Shown here one piece after another: positions 25,645-34,201 of a stretch of 64,000 bases of DNA. A program made the translations under genes and the position numbers. Location of the stretch: positions 1 through 64,000 of the forward strand of contig NZ_JAQFVF010000014.1 of assembly GCF_027789125.1 (NCBI RefSeq), read 5' to 3'. Within the stretch, counting starts at the first letter, position 1. Every line of letters starts with the position of its first letter. Origin of the DNA: Paenibacillus aestuarii (GTDB taxonomy: Bacteria; Bacillota; Bacilli; Paenibacillales; NBRC-103111). Below the pieces are notes generated by a model that had not been told where the DNA came from, did no database searches, and was given only the letters and a program-made list of their open reading frames with translations.

Positions 25645-26733
25645 TTAGCCGTTTCGTTGTTGGAAATCCGTCATGAAATCAGCCAGAGCTTTGCAAGACT
25701 CATATGGCACAGCATTGTATGTCGACGCGCGAAGCCCGCCAACACTGCGATGGCCTTTCAGGCCGACAAAGCCGTGTTGCTCGCTCTCCTTAATGAACTT
25801 CTTCTCCAGCTCTTCGTCCTGTAAGCGGAATGTGATATTCATCGTGGAACGGCTGCCTTTGTCAACCGGACCGCGATAGAAGCCGCCGCTTTGGTCGATA
25901 GCGCTATAAATCAGACCTGTTTTCTCCAGGTTATTTTTTTCAATGACAGCGAGGCCGCCTTGCTCTTGAATCCATTTGAGCACCAGGTTCACCATATAGA
26001 TCGAATAAACCGGCGGCGTATTGTACAGGGAATTGTTTTTACTCTGAATATCGTAGCGAAGCATGGTTGGAATGGACTTCGGCAAGTCCTGCAGCATGTC
26101 GTCTTTGACGATCACGACGGTTACGCCTGATGGTCCCAGGTTCTTTTGCGCGCCGGCATAGATCATGCCGAACTTGGAAACATCGACCGGTCGGCTCAAA
26201 ATGTCACTGGACATGTCCGCAATCAAAGGCACATTGCCCGTGTCCGGATAAGCTTGGAATTGCGCGCCTTCAATGGTCTCGTTGGAAGTCACATGCAAGT
26301 AAGCGGAATCTGGATGCAGATTGATCTCGCTCAGATCCGGTATTTTCATGAATTTTTGCTCTTTGGAGCTAGCCGCGATGGACACTTCACCGAATAATCC
26401 GGCTTCTTGCACCGCTTTCTCCGCCCATGCGCCTGTCAACACATAGCTGCCAACTTTCCCCGGCTTCAAAAAGTTCATCGGAATCATTGCAAATTGCGTG
26501 CTGGCGCCGCCTTGCAGGAACAGGACTTGGTAACCGTCCGGGATGCCGAAGATTTGTTTCAATAATTGCTGCGTTTCATTATGTACTTGTTCATATTCGC
26601 TGCTGCGGTGCGAAATTTCCATAATCGACATGCCAATACCTTTAAATTCGACAATCTCTTCCTGCGCTTTTTGCAACACGGCTAGCGGAAGCGCCGCTGG
26701 CCCTGCATTAAAATTGTAAGCCCGGTTTCCCAT
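25645..26733 (-). CDS. serC: Phosphoserine aminotransferase
   Basis: PLP enzyme (362 aa, normal length) converting 3-phosphohydroxypyruvate to phosphoserine in serine synthesis; also acts in pyridoxal phosphate synthesis in some bacteria. Seen: N-terminal AYNFNAGPAALP, SIMEISHRSSEY, GGASTQFAMIPMN and the PLP-lysine region YAGAQKNLGPSGV. The C-terminus has KGHRSVGGLRAS. The start is ATG 26733 with GAGGTG 7 bases upstream; the open frame to 26922 is upstream noise. Own promoter and terminator, so monocistronic. Confidence 0.95.
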   Translation of the reverse strand: MGNRAYNFNAGPAALPLAVLQKAQEEIVEFKGIGMSIMEISHRSSEYEQVHNETQQLLKQIFGIPDGYQVLFLQGGASTQFAMIPMNFLKPGKVGSYVLTGAWAEKAVQEAGLFGEVSIAASSKEQKFMKIPDLSEINLHPDSAYLHVTSNETIEGAQFQAYPDTGNVPLIADMSSDILSRPVDVSKFGMIYAGAQKNLGPSGVTVVIVKDDMLQDLPKSIPTMLRYDIQSKNNSLYNTPPVYSIYMVNLVLKWIQEQGGLAVIEKNNLEKTGLIYSAIDQSGGFYRGPVDKGSRSTMNITFRLQDEELEKKFIKESEQHGFVGLKGHRSVGGLRASTYNAVPYESCKALADFMTDFQQRNG

Positions 26734-26787
26734 CCATCCACACCTCATCCATTTCATTGTGTTTATAAGTCCTTTTGTATTATGGCT

Positions 26788-26816
26788 ATGATAGCAAGAT
26801 TCTAGGTGTGCATCAA
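26788..26816 (-). promoter_or_regulatory. serC promoter
   Basis: TTGATG (26811-26816), 17-base spacer, TATCAT (26788-26793), minus strand, about 55 bases before the serC ATG. Confidence 0.65.
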
Positions 26817-26856
26817 GTAAAACCTGACTTGGAAATACTAGGAGAAGAATTAACCA

Positions 26857-27522
26857 GTGGATAAAAAAAATCAAAAAAGGAGCCCACTCATTTTGAAAAA
26901 TACGAGCTTTACCGATAAACATGCAGCGCCACCAAAAAACGCCTCAAACGCTGTCGATTTTCGGCTGTTCGTGGGCTTGCGGCTCCCGCCGGAGGCGATG
27001 CGGGAGCTGAGCTTGTGGCAGGGCAGCATCCAGGAGCAGCTGCCCTTCAGCAAGTGGACGCATCCGCAGGACTTCCACGTCACGCTGCAGTTTCTCGGCA
27101 ACACGGAGGCCGAGATGGCGGACCAGCTGGCGCCTGCATTGCGCCAGCTCGCGGCGGCTGCGGCGCCGCTCACCCTGCACGCCGAGGGCCTTGGCGTGTT
27201 CGGGCCGCCGGCGGCGCCGTCGATCCTGTGGGCGGGCGTCGCCGGCGACCTCCCCGCGCTGGCTGCGCTGCAGCGCGATACGGTCCGGGCCTGCGCCCGC
27301 CATGGCTTCGCGGCCGAGGACCGTGCCTACCGGCCGCATATCACGCTGGCCCGCCGCTACCGCGCGGCGGCGGGCCCGTTCGACCGCGCCGCGCTCGCGG
27401 CCGGTGCGCCGGCAGGCAGCGGGCCCGCGTGGCGGGTAGAGGACATCGTCCTCTACCGCAGCCACATGGGCCGGCAGCCTGCCTATGAGCCGATAGCCGC
27501 TTTCCCGCTGGGGAGCGGCTAG
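26857..27522 (+). CDS. thpR: RNA 2',3'-cyclic phosphodiesterase
   Basis: 2H phosphoesterase family. Both catalytic motifs are present: HVTLQFLG near residue 68 and HITLARRY near residue 154. Core FRLFVGLRLPPEAM begins near residue 36, so the N-terminus is about 30 residues longer than usual. That extension is AT-rich and Lys/Asn-rich, while the body is about 70% GC. The true start may be TTG 26893 (AAGGAG 10 bases upstream) rather than GTG 26857 (AGGAG 12 bases upstream). Both leave the catalytic domain intact. Divergent from serC. Confidence 0.87.
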   Translation: MDKKNQKRSPLILKNTSFTDKHAAPPKNASNAVDFRLFVGLRLPPEAMRELSLWQGSIQEQLPFSKWTHPQDFHVTLQFLGNTEAEMADQLAPALRQLAAAAAPLTLHAEGLGVFGPPAAPSILWAGVAGDLPALAALQRDTVRACARHGFAAEDRAYRPHITLARRYRAAAGPFDRAALAAGAPAGSGPAWRVEDIVLYRSHMGRQPAYEPIAAFPLGSG

Positions 27523-27530
27523 CCAAAAAA

Positions 27531-27568
27531 GCCAGTCGCTTGTTCTGCACTGGCCGGCTGGCGTTTTT
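27531..27568 (+). terminator. Probable terminator of thpR
   Basis: GCCAGTCG...CGGCTGGC 8-bp stem followed by TTTTT, just after the stop. Confidence 0.65.
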
Positions 27569-27647
27569 CCCTATCATTGAATTACAATTTTTAGTTATTT
27601 CATCATATATTAGCAGTAGAATAGGCTTGTAGTTCGTCCCCCATCTT

Positions 27648-28268
27648 CTAGTCCAGCAGCACGTCTGGCGTTGAACTGCGTGCTAGCGTGAACATCCGCC
27701 CCAACTGCTCGGCGGTGTTGCGCTCAACCGAGAGCGGCGGCAGCGCGCTCTCGGCAAAGAAACCGACTCCGGTCGTCTCCAGACCGGCTTCCAACGCTTC
27801 CCCGCCCACGAGCTCGCACAAGATGAATATCTTGTACACGTGATAGGGCGAGGGTGGATGCGCATGGCGGCTCTTGTCGAGCACCGCCAGCAAGCGCACT
27901 GGCCGGACATCGTATCCGGCCTCCTCCTTCGTCTCCTTCACGGCGATCTCGGAAGGCGTTAAGCCGATATCCGCCCAGCCGCCGGGCAATGACCAGGCGC
28001 CGTCGGCGCGCTCACGCACCAGCAGCAGCTTGTCTTCGTGCAGCACGACGGCACGAATATCTACCTTTGGCGTCGCGTAGCCGGTCTCGCCTGCAAACAG
28101 CTCAGCTACCTTATCCACCGGCGTATCCGTAAAATGACTCATCATCTCTACGCTGATGCTCCGCAGCGCCTCATACCGCTCCAAATCGTAGCCATCCTTG
28201 GCGTAGGTTAGCCCCGCCTGACTGATCGCTTGAATTTGCTTAGCCCAATCTAACCATGGAATGTTCAT
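27648..28268 (-). CDS. NUDIX hydrolase
   Basis: 206 aa. An N-terminal helical domain of about 65 residues (IPWLDWAKQIQAISQAGLTY) is typical of a group of ADP-ribose-pyrophosphatase-like Nudix proteins. The Nudix box is complete: GWADIGLTPSEIAVKETKEE followed by AG. Substrate not determinable, but a nucleoside diphosphate derivative is expected. The start overlaps the stop of the mug-like gene by 4 bases, so the pair is cotranscribed. Confidence 0.9.
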   Translation of the reverse strand: MNIPWLDWAKQIQAISQAGLTYAKDGYDLERYEALRSISVEMMSHFTDTPVDKVAELFAGETGYATPKVDIRAVVLHEDKLLLVRERADGAWSLPGGWADIGLTPSEIAVKETKEEAGYDVRPVRLLAVLDKSRHAHPPSPYHVYKIFILCELVGGEALEAGLETTGVGFFAESALPPLSVERNTAEQLGRMFTLARSSTPDVLLD

Positions 28269-28831
28269 TTTGCGCTCCTTTCGGGATGACTGTACGGCAA
28301 TATGCCTCTGAAGATGGCCACCATCTCATCCAGCTTCATCCGTACGAGCCCGCTTGAAGACGGGCATACATATTCGATCACACCGGGCACGACCGGTTCC
28401 TGCTGCATTCCCCAGCCCATGCCGCGTTTTCCGCTGTACTGCTCGTAAACCCCTTTTCCAACGAAGCATACGACTCTTGGATGAAAAGTCTGAATTTTTT
28501 CTCTAAGCAAAATTCTGCCTTCCCGATACTCTTCAGGGGTAATTTCTGCAGCCGTCAGCGTCGGGCGGGCGACGATATTCGTAAATCCGTAGCCCAGCTG
28601 CAGCAAATCCCCGTCCTCCTGCGGCAAGTATTGCCGTGGAGTCAGCCCTGCCTGGTGCAAAATCCGATAAAACCTATTGCTAGGATTGGCATAATGATGA
28701 CCGGTTTCGCCAGAACGGATGCTCGGATTATACCCAACGAACAAAATACGCAAATCCGCCTGAATATGATCGGAAATCGGGTGAACGGACATGTTAGATA
28801 TCCCCTTTCCTTCATTCACCGCAGCGTTCAT
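28265..28831 (-). CDS. mug: Mismatch-specific uracil/thymine DNA glycosylase
   Basis: UDG-superfamily Mug type, 188 aa. Motif 1 GYNPSIRSGETGHHYANPSNRF has the catalytic Asn, and motif 2 PSSSGL is near the C-terminus. It excises uracil or ethenocytosine mispaired with G. Two starts are possible: ATG 28831 with AGGTG 5 bases upstream, or ATG 28792 (MSVHPISDH) with AAGGGG at 9 bases. The second is about as good, and the first 13 residues are not conserved-looking. Coupled to the Nudix gene; both fit nucleic acid or nucleotide sanitation. Confidence 0.88.
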   Translation of the reverse strand: MNAAVNEGKGISNMSVHPISDHIQADLRILFVGYNPSIRSGETGHHYANPSNRFYRILHQAGLTPRQYLPQEDGDLLQLGYGFTNIVARPTLTAAEITPEEYREGRILLREKIQTFHPRVVCFVGKGVYEQYSGKRGMGWGMQQEPVVPGVIEYVCPSSSGLVRMKLDEMVAIFRGILPYSHPERSAK

Positions 28832-29047
28832 GCACTCACCTGTTAGTTTACCATTTATTCCCGGCGAGGTCGAAACAAGCGTATCTAAGCATCAAAAACT
28901 TTCCCTCCAGCGGGTCACGGGTTGAGTTGAAAATTCTATAGCCTACGGCAATAAGTCGGCAAAATCGGACTGAGCATGTGCGGCTTGTTTAACGTCTGCA
29001 TCTGCTGCAATCCTACCAGCCATGTTTGACTGTGGATCAGCTTTTTT

Positions 29048-30283
29048 TCAGATAAACGTCAGCTTCTCATAAGACTTGCCAAGCACGCCCGCGGCATCGC
29101 CTTGCAGCCATTTGTCGATCAGCGTACCGTACACCGCTCTGAAATCGACTTCGTATTTTAAGTCCCCATTGTCCAGCTGTGTCAGGCTAGGGTAGTCTCC
29201 ATACAGTCCGCCCTTCACGCGGCCCCCGAGCACAAACATCGGAGCTGCCGTCCCGTGATCGGTGCCTCCGCTGCCATTCTCCCGAACCCTGCGGCCAAAT
29301 TCAGAAAATATCATGACCGCTACGCGATCCTGAAGCCCTTGTGTTTCCATATCCTTATAAAATGCAGTAAGCCCTTCATCCAGTTGCTGCAGCACCCGGG
29401 CATGCTGCTCCTTCTCATCGGCATGATCGTCAAATCCGCCGAGCTGCACCTGAAAGACGCGCGTCCCCGCCCCGCCTGCCAGCAGCTTGGAAACGAGCTG
29501 AAGATCCCGCGCAAAACCCGAATTCGGATATGTAATTTTGTTGACATAATTAGCCGATAGCGCGTGAATCGCCTCTACGCTTTGATATGCATCCCGCCCC
29601 CGCTGACTAGCGACTCGAAGCTGATCCAGCTGCCCATCAGGATTATACATATCCTGAAATGCCTTGAGGATACGGTTTTTCTCCATCATCGCGGTTTTCG
29701 GGTCGATCAGCTGGTACGACTCCAAAGACTGAATGACCGGAAAATTCAGCTTATCTGAACTAAACGCTTTGCTGGCCGCATTGCCGATCTGAATCGCTTT
29801 AAGCGGATTATCGCTGCGCATAAGCGAAGACTCCACGTACCGTGCCAGCCAGCCGCTATGGCTGATGGTGTCCGGCTCCGCCGTCTGCCATATTTCCATC
29901 GAACGAAAATGCGAATGATCAGGCTTCGGATAACCGACGCCTTGAATAATAGCAAGCTTCCCGAGTTTGTAAAGCGCAGCCATACCCGCCAAGCTTGGGT
30001 GCAAGCCCACCTGATTATCCAGCGCCAGCACTTCATTTTGCTTGTAAGCGAGTGTCGGACGTTCATCGTAATAGACGCCTTGCCCATAAGGAATCAACGT
30101 GTTGATACCGTCATTCCCGCCGTTTAATTGCACAACCACGAGAATGGGATCATCGGCGGAAGACTCCGCCTCAGGAGTGAATACAGATTTGCCGAAATGA
30201 TTGTAAATCAAGCCGCCGCCAAGCCCTAACGTCGCAATCAAGGCTGATCCTTTAAGCAGAAAATCTCTTCTCGTTAATTTCAT
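29048..30283 (-). CDS. DUF1501 family protein with Tat signal
   Basis: 411 aa. It begins MKLTRRDFLLKGSALIATLGLGGG, a clear twin-arginine signal (T-R-R-D-F-L at residues 4-9). The body shows DUF1501 features: VVVQLNGGNDGINTLIPYGQG at the mature N-terminus, DHSHFRSMEIWQT and IFSEFGRRVRENGSGGTDHG near the C-terminus. The fold is related to alkaline phosphatase/sulfatase proteins, but the substrate is unknown. It follows the DUF1800 gene by 23 bases on the same strand, the usual pairing for these families. Expected outside the membrane. Confidence 0.9.
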   Translation of the reverse strand: MKLTRRDFLLKGSALIATLGLGGGLIYNHFGKSVFTPEAESSADDPILVVVQLNGGNDGINTLIPYGQGVYYDERPTLAYKQNEVLALDNQVGLHPSLAGMAALYKLGKLAIIQGVGYPKPDHSHFRSMEIWQTAEPDTISHSGWLARYVESSLMRSDNPLKAIQIGNAASKAFSSDKLNFPVIQSLESYQLIDPKTAMMEKNRILKAFQDMYNPDGQLDQLRVASQRGRDAYQSVEAIHALSANYVNKITYPNSGFARDLQLVSKLLAGGAGTRVFQVQLGGFDDHADEKEQHARVLQQLDEGLTAFYKDMETQGLQDRVAVMIFSEFGRRVRENGSGGTDHGTAAPMFVLGGRVKGGLYGDYPSLTQLDNGDLKYEVDFRAVYGTLIDKWLQGDAAGVLGKSYEKLTFI

Positions 30284-30306
30284 CCATTATTTCCTCCTTC
30301 CCCATG

Positions 30307-31626
30307 TTATTTCATCTGCGCTTCCGGACTGATCAGCAGCAGGTGCATCAAACCGCGCAAGCCTGAGTTCTTATTTGTTGCATGTATAATGGTATCGTTC
30401 GCATAAGCGCTCAAGCTTTTCAACGTCGGCGCCGACAGCTTGGCAATTCCCAGGTTACGGCTCCATAGCGCTGCCCACTGCTCCGCTTGCTCCTTGTTCT
30501 GTGGCTGGAAGGTATCCGAGGTCAACAAGGCCGCCTTCATTTGCTTCGCAACAGTTTCCGCGTACTGATATCTGGCCAGCAGCGAGCTGGTGCCGAGCCA
30601 GGTTAAGCCGCCTCTCCAGCCCGCCACATCAGGGGGCATGTATAGCTCCTGGCCCATTTTTCTCATCGCTTGCACATATCCCTTGGCCAGCGGGAGCTGA
30701 CATTGTTTCACGATGCCTGCCGTATATTCAGCCGGCGTTTTGATGAGCGCCATCTGCAGGGCCGGGTCGTAGAAATCATCGGACACCATCAAGGCGTACA
30801 GAACCTCGCCTATCGTTGCCTTAGTGGCGATATCGTCCGCCACCTTGCGGATCCACGCCTGCGGAGGTGGATCAACGGCAAAAAAAGCGAGCAGCTTAGC
30901 CGCCAAAAATTGCGGCAGCGCCTTTTGATGGAAGATGATATCGACGGCCCCGGCTGCATCCAGCTTTCCGCTCTCGCCCAGCAGCGTTTTCCTCTCATCA
31001 TCGTGCTGTTTCGGGGCAAAGCTCACTTTGCCTTCGGCTTTGTTATACGTCCAGCCCGTAAAAGCGCGGGCCGCTTCCTTCACATCCTGTTCGGTATATT
31101 GCCCGATCCCCAGTGTAAAAAGCTCCATCACCTCGCGCGCGTAATTTTCGTTCGGCTTCCCTTTTTTGTTCTTGTTGACGTCCAGCCAAATCATCATCGC
31201 CGGATCCTGCCCGACAGCGACAACCAGCTCTTTAAAGCTGCCTAGCGCATGTTTGCGAAACAGCTCGTTTTGCTCCACCATCAAGGCCACATCTTTGACC
31301 TTGTAATAGGCTGTCGCAAAATGCCCGTGCCAAAACAGCGTCATTTTCTCAACTAATGGTGCCTTGGATGAAGCCATCCGGTAGACCCAATACAGCTGCT
31401 GGTCAGCGAGCTGTGCGGGGTCGAGCGCCTTGTTGCCTTCCGTTTTCAGTTCTTCAAGCGGCGTTAGCGCCGGAATCCCCTCGATCAGCGCCTCCCCCGC
31501 TACAAGCCGCCTCACAGTTTCTTCTCGGCCTAAGTTCAGACATGCCGCTATTTCTTTGCTGCTCGCTCCAAAAGCGGCGCGATTTAATAAATGAATAACT
31601 TCCTTTTCCGTCCATACACCAACCAC
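30307..31626 (-). CDS. DUF1800 family protein
   Basis: 439 aa with the DUF1800 hallmarks: N-terminal VIHLLNRAAFGASSKEI, MTLFWHGHFATAYYKV, and NYAREVMELFTLGIG. No signal peptide is visible, so it may stay cytoplasmic or travel with its Tat-exported partner. The start is GTG 31626, with GGGGGTG 6 bases upstream. DUF1800 and DUF1501 genes occur together widely in Gram-negatives and planctomycetes and their function is unknown. No tat genes are nearby. Confidence 0.9.
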   Translation of the reverse strand: MVGVWTEKEVIHLLNRAAFGASSKEIAACLNLGREETVRRLVAGEALIEGIPALTPLEELKTEGNKALDPAQLADQQLYWVYRMASSKAPLVEKMTLFWHGHFATAYYKVKDVALMVEQNELFRKHALGSFKELVVAVGQDPAMMIWLDVNKNKKGKPNENYAREVMELFTLGIGQYTEQDVKEAARAFTGWTYNKAEGKVSFAPKQHDDERKTLLGESGKLDAAGAVDIIFHQKALPQFLAAKLLAFFAVDPPPQAWIRKVADDIATKATIGEVLYALMVSDDFYDPALQMALIKTPAEYTAGIVKQCQLPLAKGYVQAMRKMGQELYMPPDVAGWRGGLTWLGTSSLLARYQYAETVAKQMKAALLTSDTFQPQNKEQAEQWAALWSRNLGIAKLSAPTLKSLSAYANDTIIHATNKNSGLRGLMHLLLISPEAQMK

Positions 31627-31683
31627 GCTTTCACCCCCAACTCAGTGCTTATAACCTACCATTTAAATGTGTCAAAACTATGT

Positions 31684-31723
31684 ATAAAAAAAAAGAAGCC
31701 GAGGCTATTCCCCCCTCGACTTC
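31684..31723 (-). terminator. Terminator of the FMN reductase gene
   Basis: GAAGTCGAGG...CCGAGGCTTC-type hairpin with one mismatch, followed on the minus strand by about nine T. Confidence 0.75.
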
Positions 31724-31765
31724 TCCCATCACGTGTCAGCTATTTACTAAGCTATTTACTTGTGT

Positions 31766-32323
31766 TTAGTGTGCCTTGGTTTTGCTCATCTGTCCAGCAA
31801 GCTGCAGGAAAGCGTCAACCACATGCTTTACTCGTTTTTCGACATCCGGTTGAATAGTTTCGGCGACAGGTGTCGAGAACGATTTTCTCTGATCCCCGCC
31901 GATGGAAATCCATTCCGGGCAGTTGATGCCGTGCAGATTCCTAACGATCGTTTGCAGCTGTGTTAACGAACTCACTGCAATGGCTCCTCCTGACGAACTG
32001 ACGGATAGAACCACTTTACCGCCAAAATGGTCCTTGCTTAAGTGATCGAGCGCATTTTTGAGCACGCCGGAGATGCTGCTGTGATACTCTGGCGTAGCTA
32101 ACACGATTGCATCCGCTTCTAGCATCGATTTCTTCAGGTTTGCAAGTCCAGGATGGTTGTGGTAACCCTCATCTGGTGAATAGAAGGGCACAGGCGTTTG
32201 ATAGAGATCAATCAGCTGCACTTGTTTCCCTTTTTGCACCATCAACGCTTGTATATACTCAGAAAGTCTTGTACTTGTCGCTTCTTTGCGGTTGCTTCCA
32301 GCTAAAATGACAATATTCATCAT
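31766..32323 (-). CDS. NADPH-dependent FMN reductase family protein
   Basis: 185 aa flavodoxin-like. Seen: N-terminal phosphate-binding loop IVILAGSNRKEATSTRL, ATPEYHSSISGVLKNALDHL, and a C-terminal basic helix. Close in style to Bacillus azobenzene/chromate reductases (YhdA/Azr group), which move electrons from NADPH to quinones, azo dyes or flavin. The physiological acceptor is not shown. Monocistronic with its own terminator. Confidence 0.9.
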   Translation of the reverse strand: MMNIVILAGSNRKEATSTRLSEYIQALMVQKGKQVQLIDLYQTPVPFYSPDEGYHNHPGLANLKKSMLEADAIVLATPEYHSSISGVLKNALDHLSKDHFGGKVVLSVSSSGGAIAVSSLTQLQTIVRNLHGINCPEWISIGGDQRKSFSTPVAETIQPDVEKRVKHVVDAFLQLAGQMSKTKAH

Positions 32324-32470
32324 GATCTTCCTTCCTCATCTTGGCGTCTATTTCTTTTTTTATTTACCTTTATATTCCTAGTATAGTGCATTTTATGTAA
32401 AGGAACCTCAGTAATTGGAATGATTATTAACTGATATTGTCTACGACTTTAGTCTTACACGAAGCGGAAA

Positions 32471-32510
32471 TAAAAAGCCGCTCCCCCGTGGAACCACGGA
32501 AGAACGGCTT
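32471..32510 (-). terminator. Terminator of glnA
   Basis: Two-part hairpin on the minus strand: AAGCCG...CGGCTT around CCGTGG-TT-CCACGG, then TTTATTT. Confidence 0.85.
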
Positions 32511-32540
32511 CGCTAATTAAACTTGGATAAATGCCGAGAA

Positions 32541-33965
32541 TTAGCAGTCGAAGTATAGGTTGTACTCGTGTGGGTGAATACGAATCGCTACTTGCTTCGC
32601 TTCGCCGCGTTTCAATTCGATGTAGTTGTCGATGAAGTCTTGCGTGAATACGCCGCCTTCAAGCAAGAAGTCGGAATCTGCTGCAAGAGCATCCAAAGCT
32701 TCTTCCAATGTTCCAGGAACACTGCGGATTTCGCCTTTTTCTGCATCGGACAACTCGTAGATGTTTGTATCGAAAGGACCGTATCCAAGAGCACGAGGAT
32801 CGATTTTCTTTTTGATACCGTCAAGACCTGCCATCAGCATAGCTGCGAACGCAAGGTAAGGGTTCGCTGTGCTGTCCGGTGTACGGAACTCGATGCGGCA
32901 GCCTTTAGGTGTTACAGCTGCGATTGGAATACGAACAGCTGCGGAACGGTTACCTTTGGAGAATACCAGGTTAACTGGAGCTTCATAACCAGGAACCAAA
33001 CGTTTGAAAGAGTTTGTACTTGGGTTGGTGATCGCGATCAACGCTGGAGCGTGATACAGGATACCGCCGATGTAGTTCATAGCCAGTTCACTCAAGTTCG
33101 CATAAGCGCCTTTTTCGTAGAACAAAGGCTCATCTCCGTTGAAGATGGACATGTGTACGTGCATACCGCTACCATTATCACCGAACAGCGGCTTAGGCAT
33201 GAATGTAGCCACTTTGCCATATTGTCTAGCTGTGTTCGCTACAATGTATTTGTATTTAAGCAAGTTATCTGCAGTTTTTGTCAAAGAGTCAAAACGGAAG
33301 TTGATCTCAGCTTGGCCAGCTGTAGCTACTTCGTGATGGTGACGCTCGATGCGAAGGCCAGATTCTGCAAGCAGACGGCACATTTCGGAACGAATGTCTT
33401 GTTGGGAATCGATTGGCGCTACTGGAACGTAACCGCCTTTAACTGGAACTTTATAAGCAAGGTTGCCGCCTTCTTCTTTGCGTCCTGTGTTCCAGCCTGC
33501 TTCTTCGGAATCAACTTCGAAGTAGGATTTGTTCATGCCATTTTCGTAACGAACGTCGTCGAAGATGAAGAACTCGGACTCAGGTGCGAAGAATGCTTGT
33601 GTACCAACGCCAGCTGATTGCAGGTACTCTTCCGCTTTTTGAGCGATGGAGCGAGGATCGCGGTCATAACGTTCGCCATCCGGAGTAAAGATGTTGCTCA
33701 TGATAACCAATGTTGGATGTGCTGTAAAAGGATCCACATAAGCAGTTTCTGTATCTGGCATCATAACCATGTCAGATTGTTCAATTCCACGGAAGCCTGG
33801 GATGGAAGAACCGTCAAAAGCTACCCCGTTCACGAAAGTTTCTTCGTCCACTTCAGTCGCAGGCAAAGAAATATGTTGGGCTTTACCAGCAAGACCTACG
33901 AAGCGAAAATCTACCCACTCAATGTTTTTTTCCTTGATAAGGCTCAATACATTTTGAACTGACAT
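32541..33965 (-). CDS. glnA: Glutamine synthetase type I, beta-like subtype
   Basis: 474 aa dodecameric GSI: ATP-dependent amination of glutamate. Seen: GVAFDGSSIPGF, PESEFFIFDD, HHHEVATAGQAEINFRF, FGDNGSGMHVHMS and KRLVPGYEAPV. It resembles E. coli GSI-beta rather than the about 444 aa GSI-alpha of Bacillus. It keeps the insertion around GYDRDPRSIA-type residues and has Tyr403 in NIYELSDAE. That Tyr lies 71 residues from the C-terminus, the same distance as the adenylylated Tyr397 in E. coli. No glnR is adjacent. A strong promoter and GlnR/TnrA boxes lie upstream. Confidence 0.95.
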   Translation of the reverse strand: MSVQNVLSLIKEKNIEWVDFRFVGLAGKAQHISLPATEVDEETFVNGVAFDGSSIPGFRGIEQSDMVMMPDTETAYVDPFTAHPTLVIMSNIFTPDGERYDRDPRSIAQKAEEYLQSAGVGTQAFFAPESEFFIFDDVRYENGMNKSYFEVDSEEAGWNTGRKEEGGNLAYKVPVKGGYVPVAPIDSQQDIRSEMCRLLAESGLRIERHHHEVATAGQAEINFRFDSLTKTADNLLKYKYIVANTARQYGKVATFMPKPLFGDNGSGMHVHMSIFNGDEPLFYEKGAYANLSELAMNYIGGILYHAPALIAITNPSTNSFKRLVPGYEAPVNLVFSKGNRSAAVRIPIAAVTPKGCRIEFRTPDSTANPYLAFAAMLMAGLDGIKKKIDPRALGYGPFDTNIYELSDAEKGEIRSVPGTLEEALDALAADSDFLLEGGVFTQDFIDNYIELKRGEAKQVAIRIHPHEYNLYFDC

Positions 33966-34045
33966 TTAAAACTACCTCCCATTTCCGTACATTCAACGTA
34001 CTTAACATGATTATTGTTCATCTTTTTGGTTGTTATCTTGCACAT

Positions 34046-34075
34046 ATTATATAGCTATTCTGCTAACACAGTCAA
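34046..34075 (-). promoter_or_regulatory. glnA promoter
   Basis: TTGACT (34070-34075), 18-base spacer, perfect TATAAT (34046-34051), minus strand, about 80 bases before the ATG. Confidence 0.8.
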
Positions 34076-34086
34076 TACTTATGTCA
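34070..34086. promoter_or_regulatory. Degenerate GlnR/TnrA box over the glnA -35
   Basis: AGTCA-N7-TGTCA matches 8 of 10 fixed positions of TGTNA-N7-TNACA. It overlaps the -35 element, a position suited to repression. Confidence 0.45.
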
Positions 34087-34103
34087 GGTATTTTTTATCG
34101 ATG

Positions 34104-34120
34104 TGTAAGCTATGCTCACA
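34104..34120. promoter_or_regulatory. Perfect-consensus GlnR/TnrA box upstream of glnA
   Basis: TGTAA-GCTATGC-TCACA matches TGTNA-N7-TNACA at every fixed position and sits within a longer dyad (TGTGTAAGC...GCTCACACA). Its centre is about 73 bases upstream of the expected glnA start. Confidence 0.8.
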
Positions 34121-34146
34121 CAATTCAAAAATTATCCAAAATATTG

Positions 34147-34186
34147 AAAAGAGACCAGTCTCTTCTTATTAGAAGAGGCTAGTCTC
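34147..34186 (-). terminator. Terminator of aroF
   Basis: 16-bp stem with two mismatched or wobble positions (GAGACTAGCCTCTTCT / AGAAGAGACTGGTCTC) followed on the minus strand by TTTTC. Confidence 0.8.
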
Positions 34187-34201
34187 CGGCATCTCAATCG
34201 T

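Noticed and set aside
28832..29047. Intergenic 216 bases between mug and the DUF1501 gene
   Set aside because: I looked for promoters, hairpins and small ORFs and found nothing I can support.
32568..33617. 349-aa plus-strand ORF opposite glnA
   Set aside because: Long only because of biased codon use in glnA; no family features and it lies wholly antisense to a certain gene.
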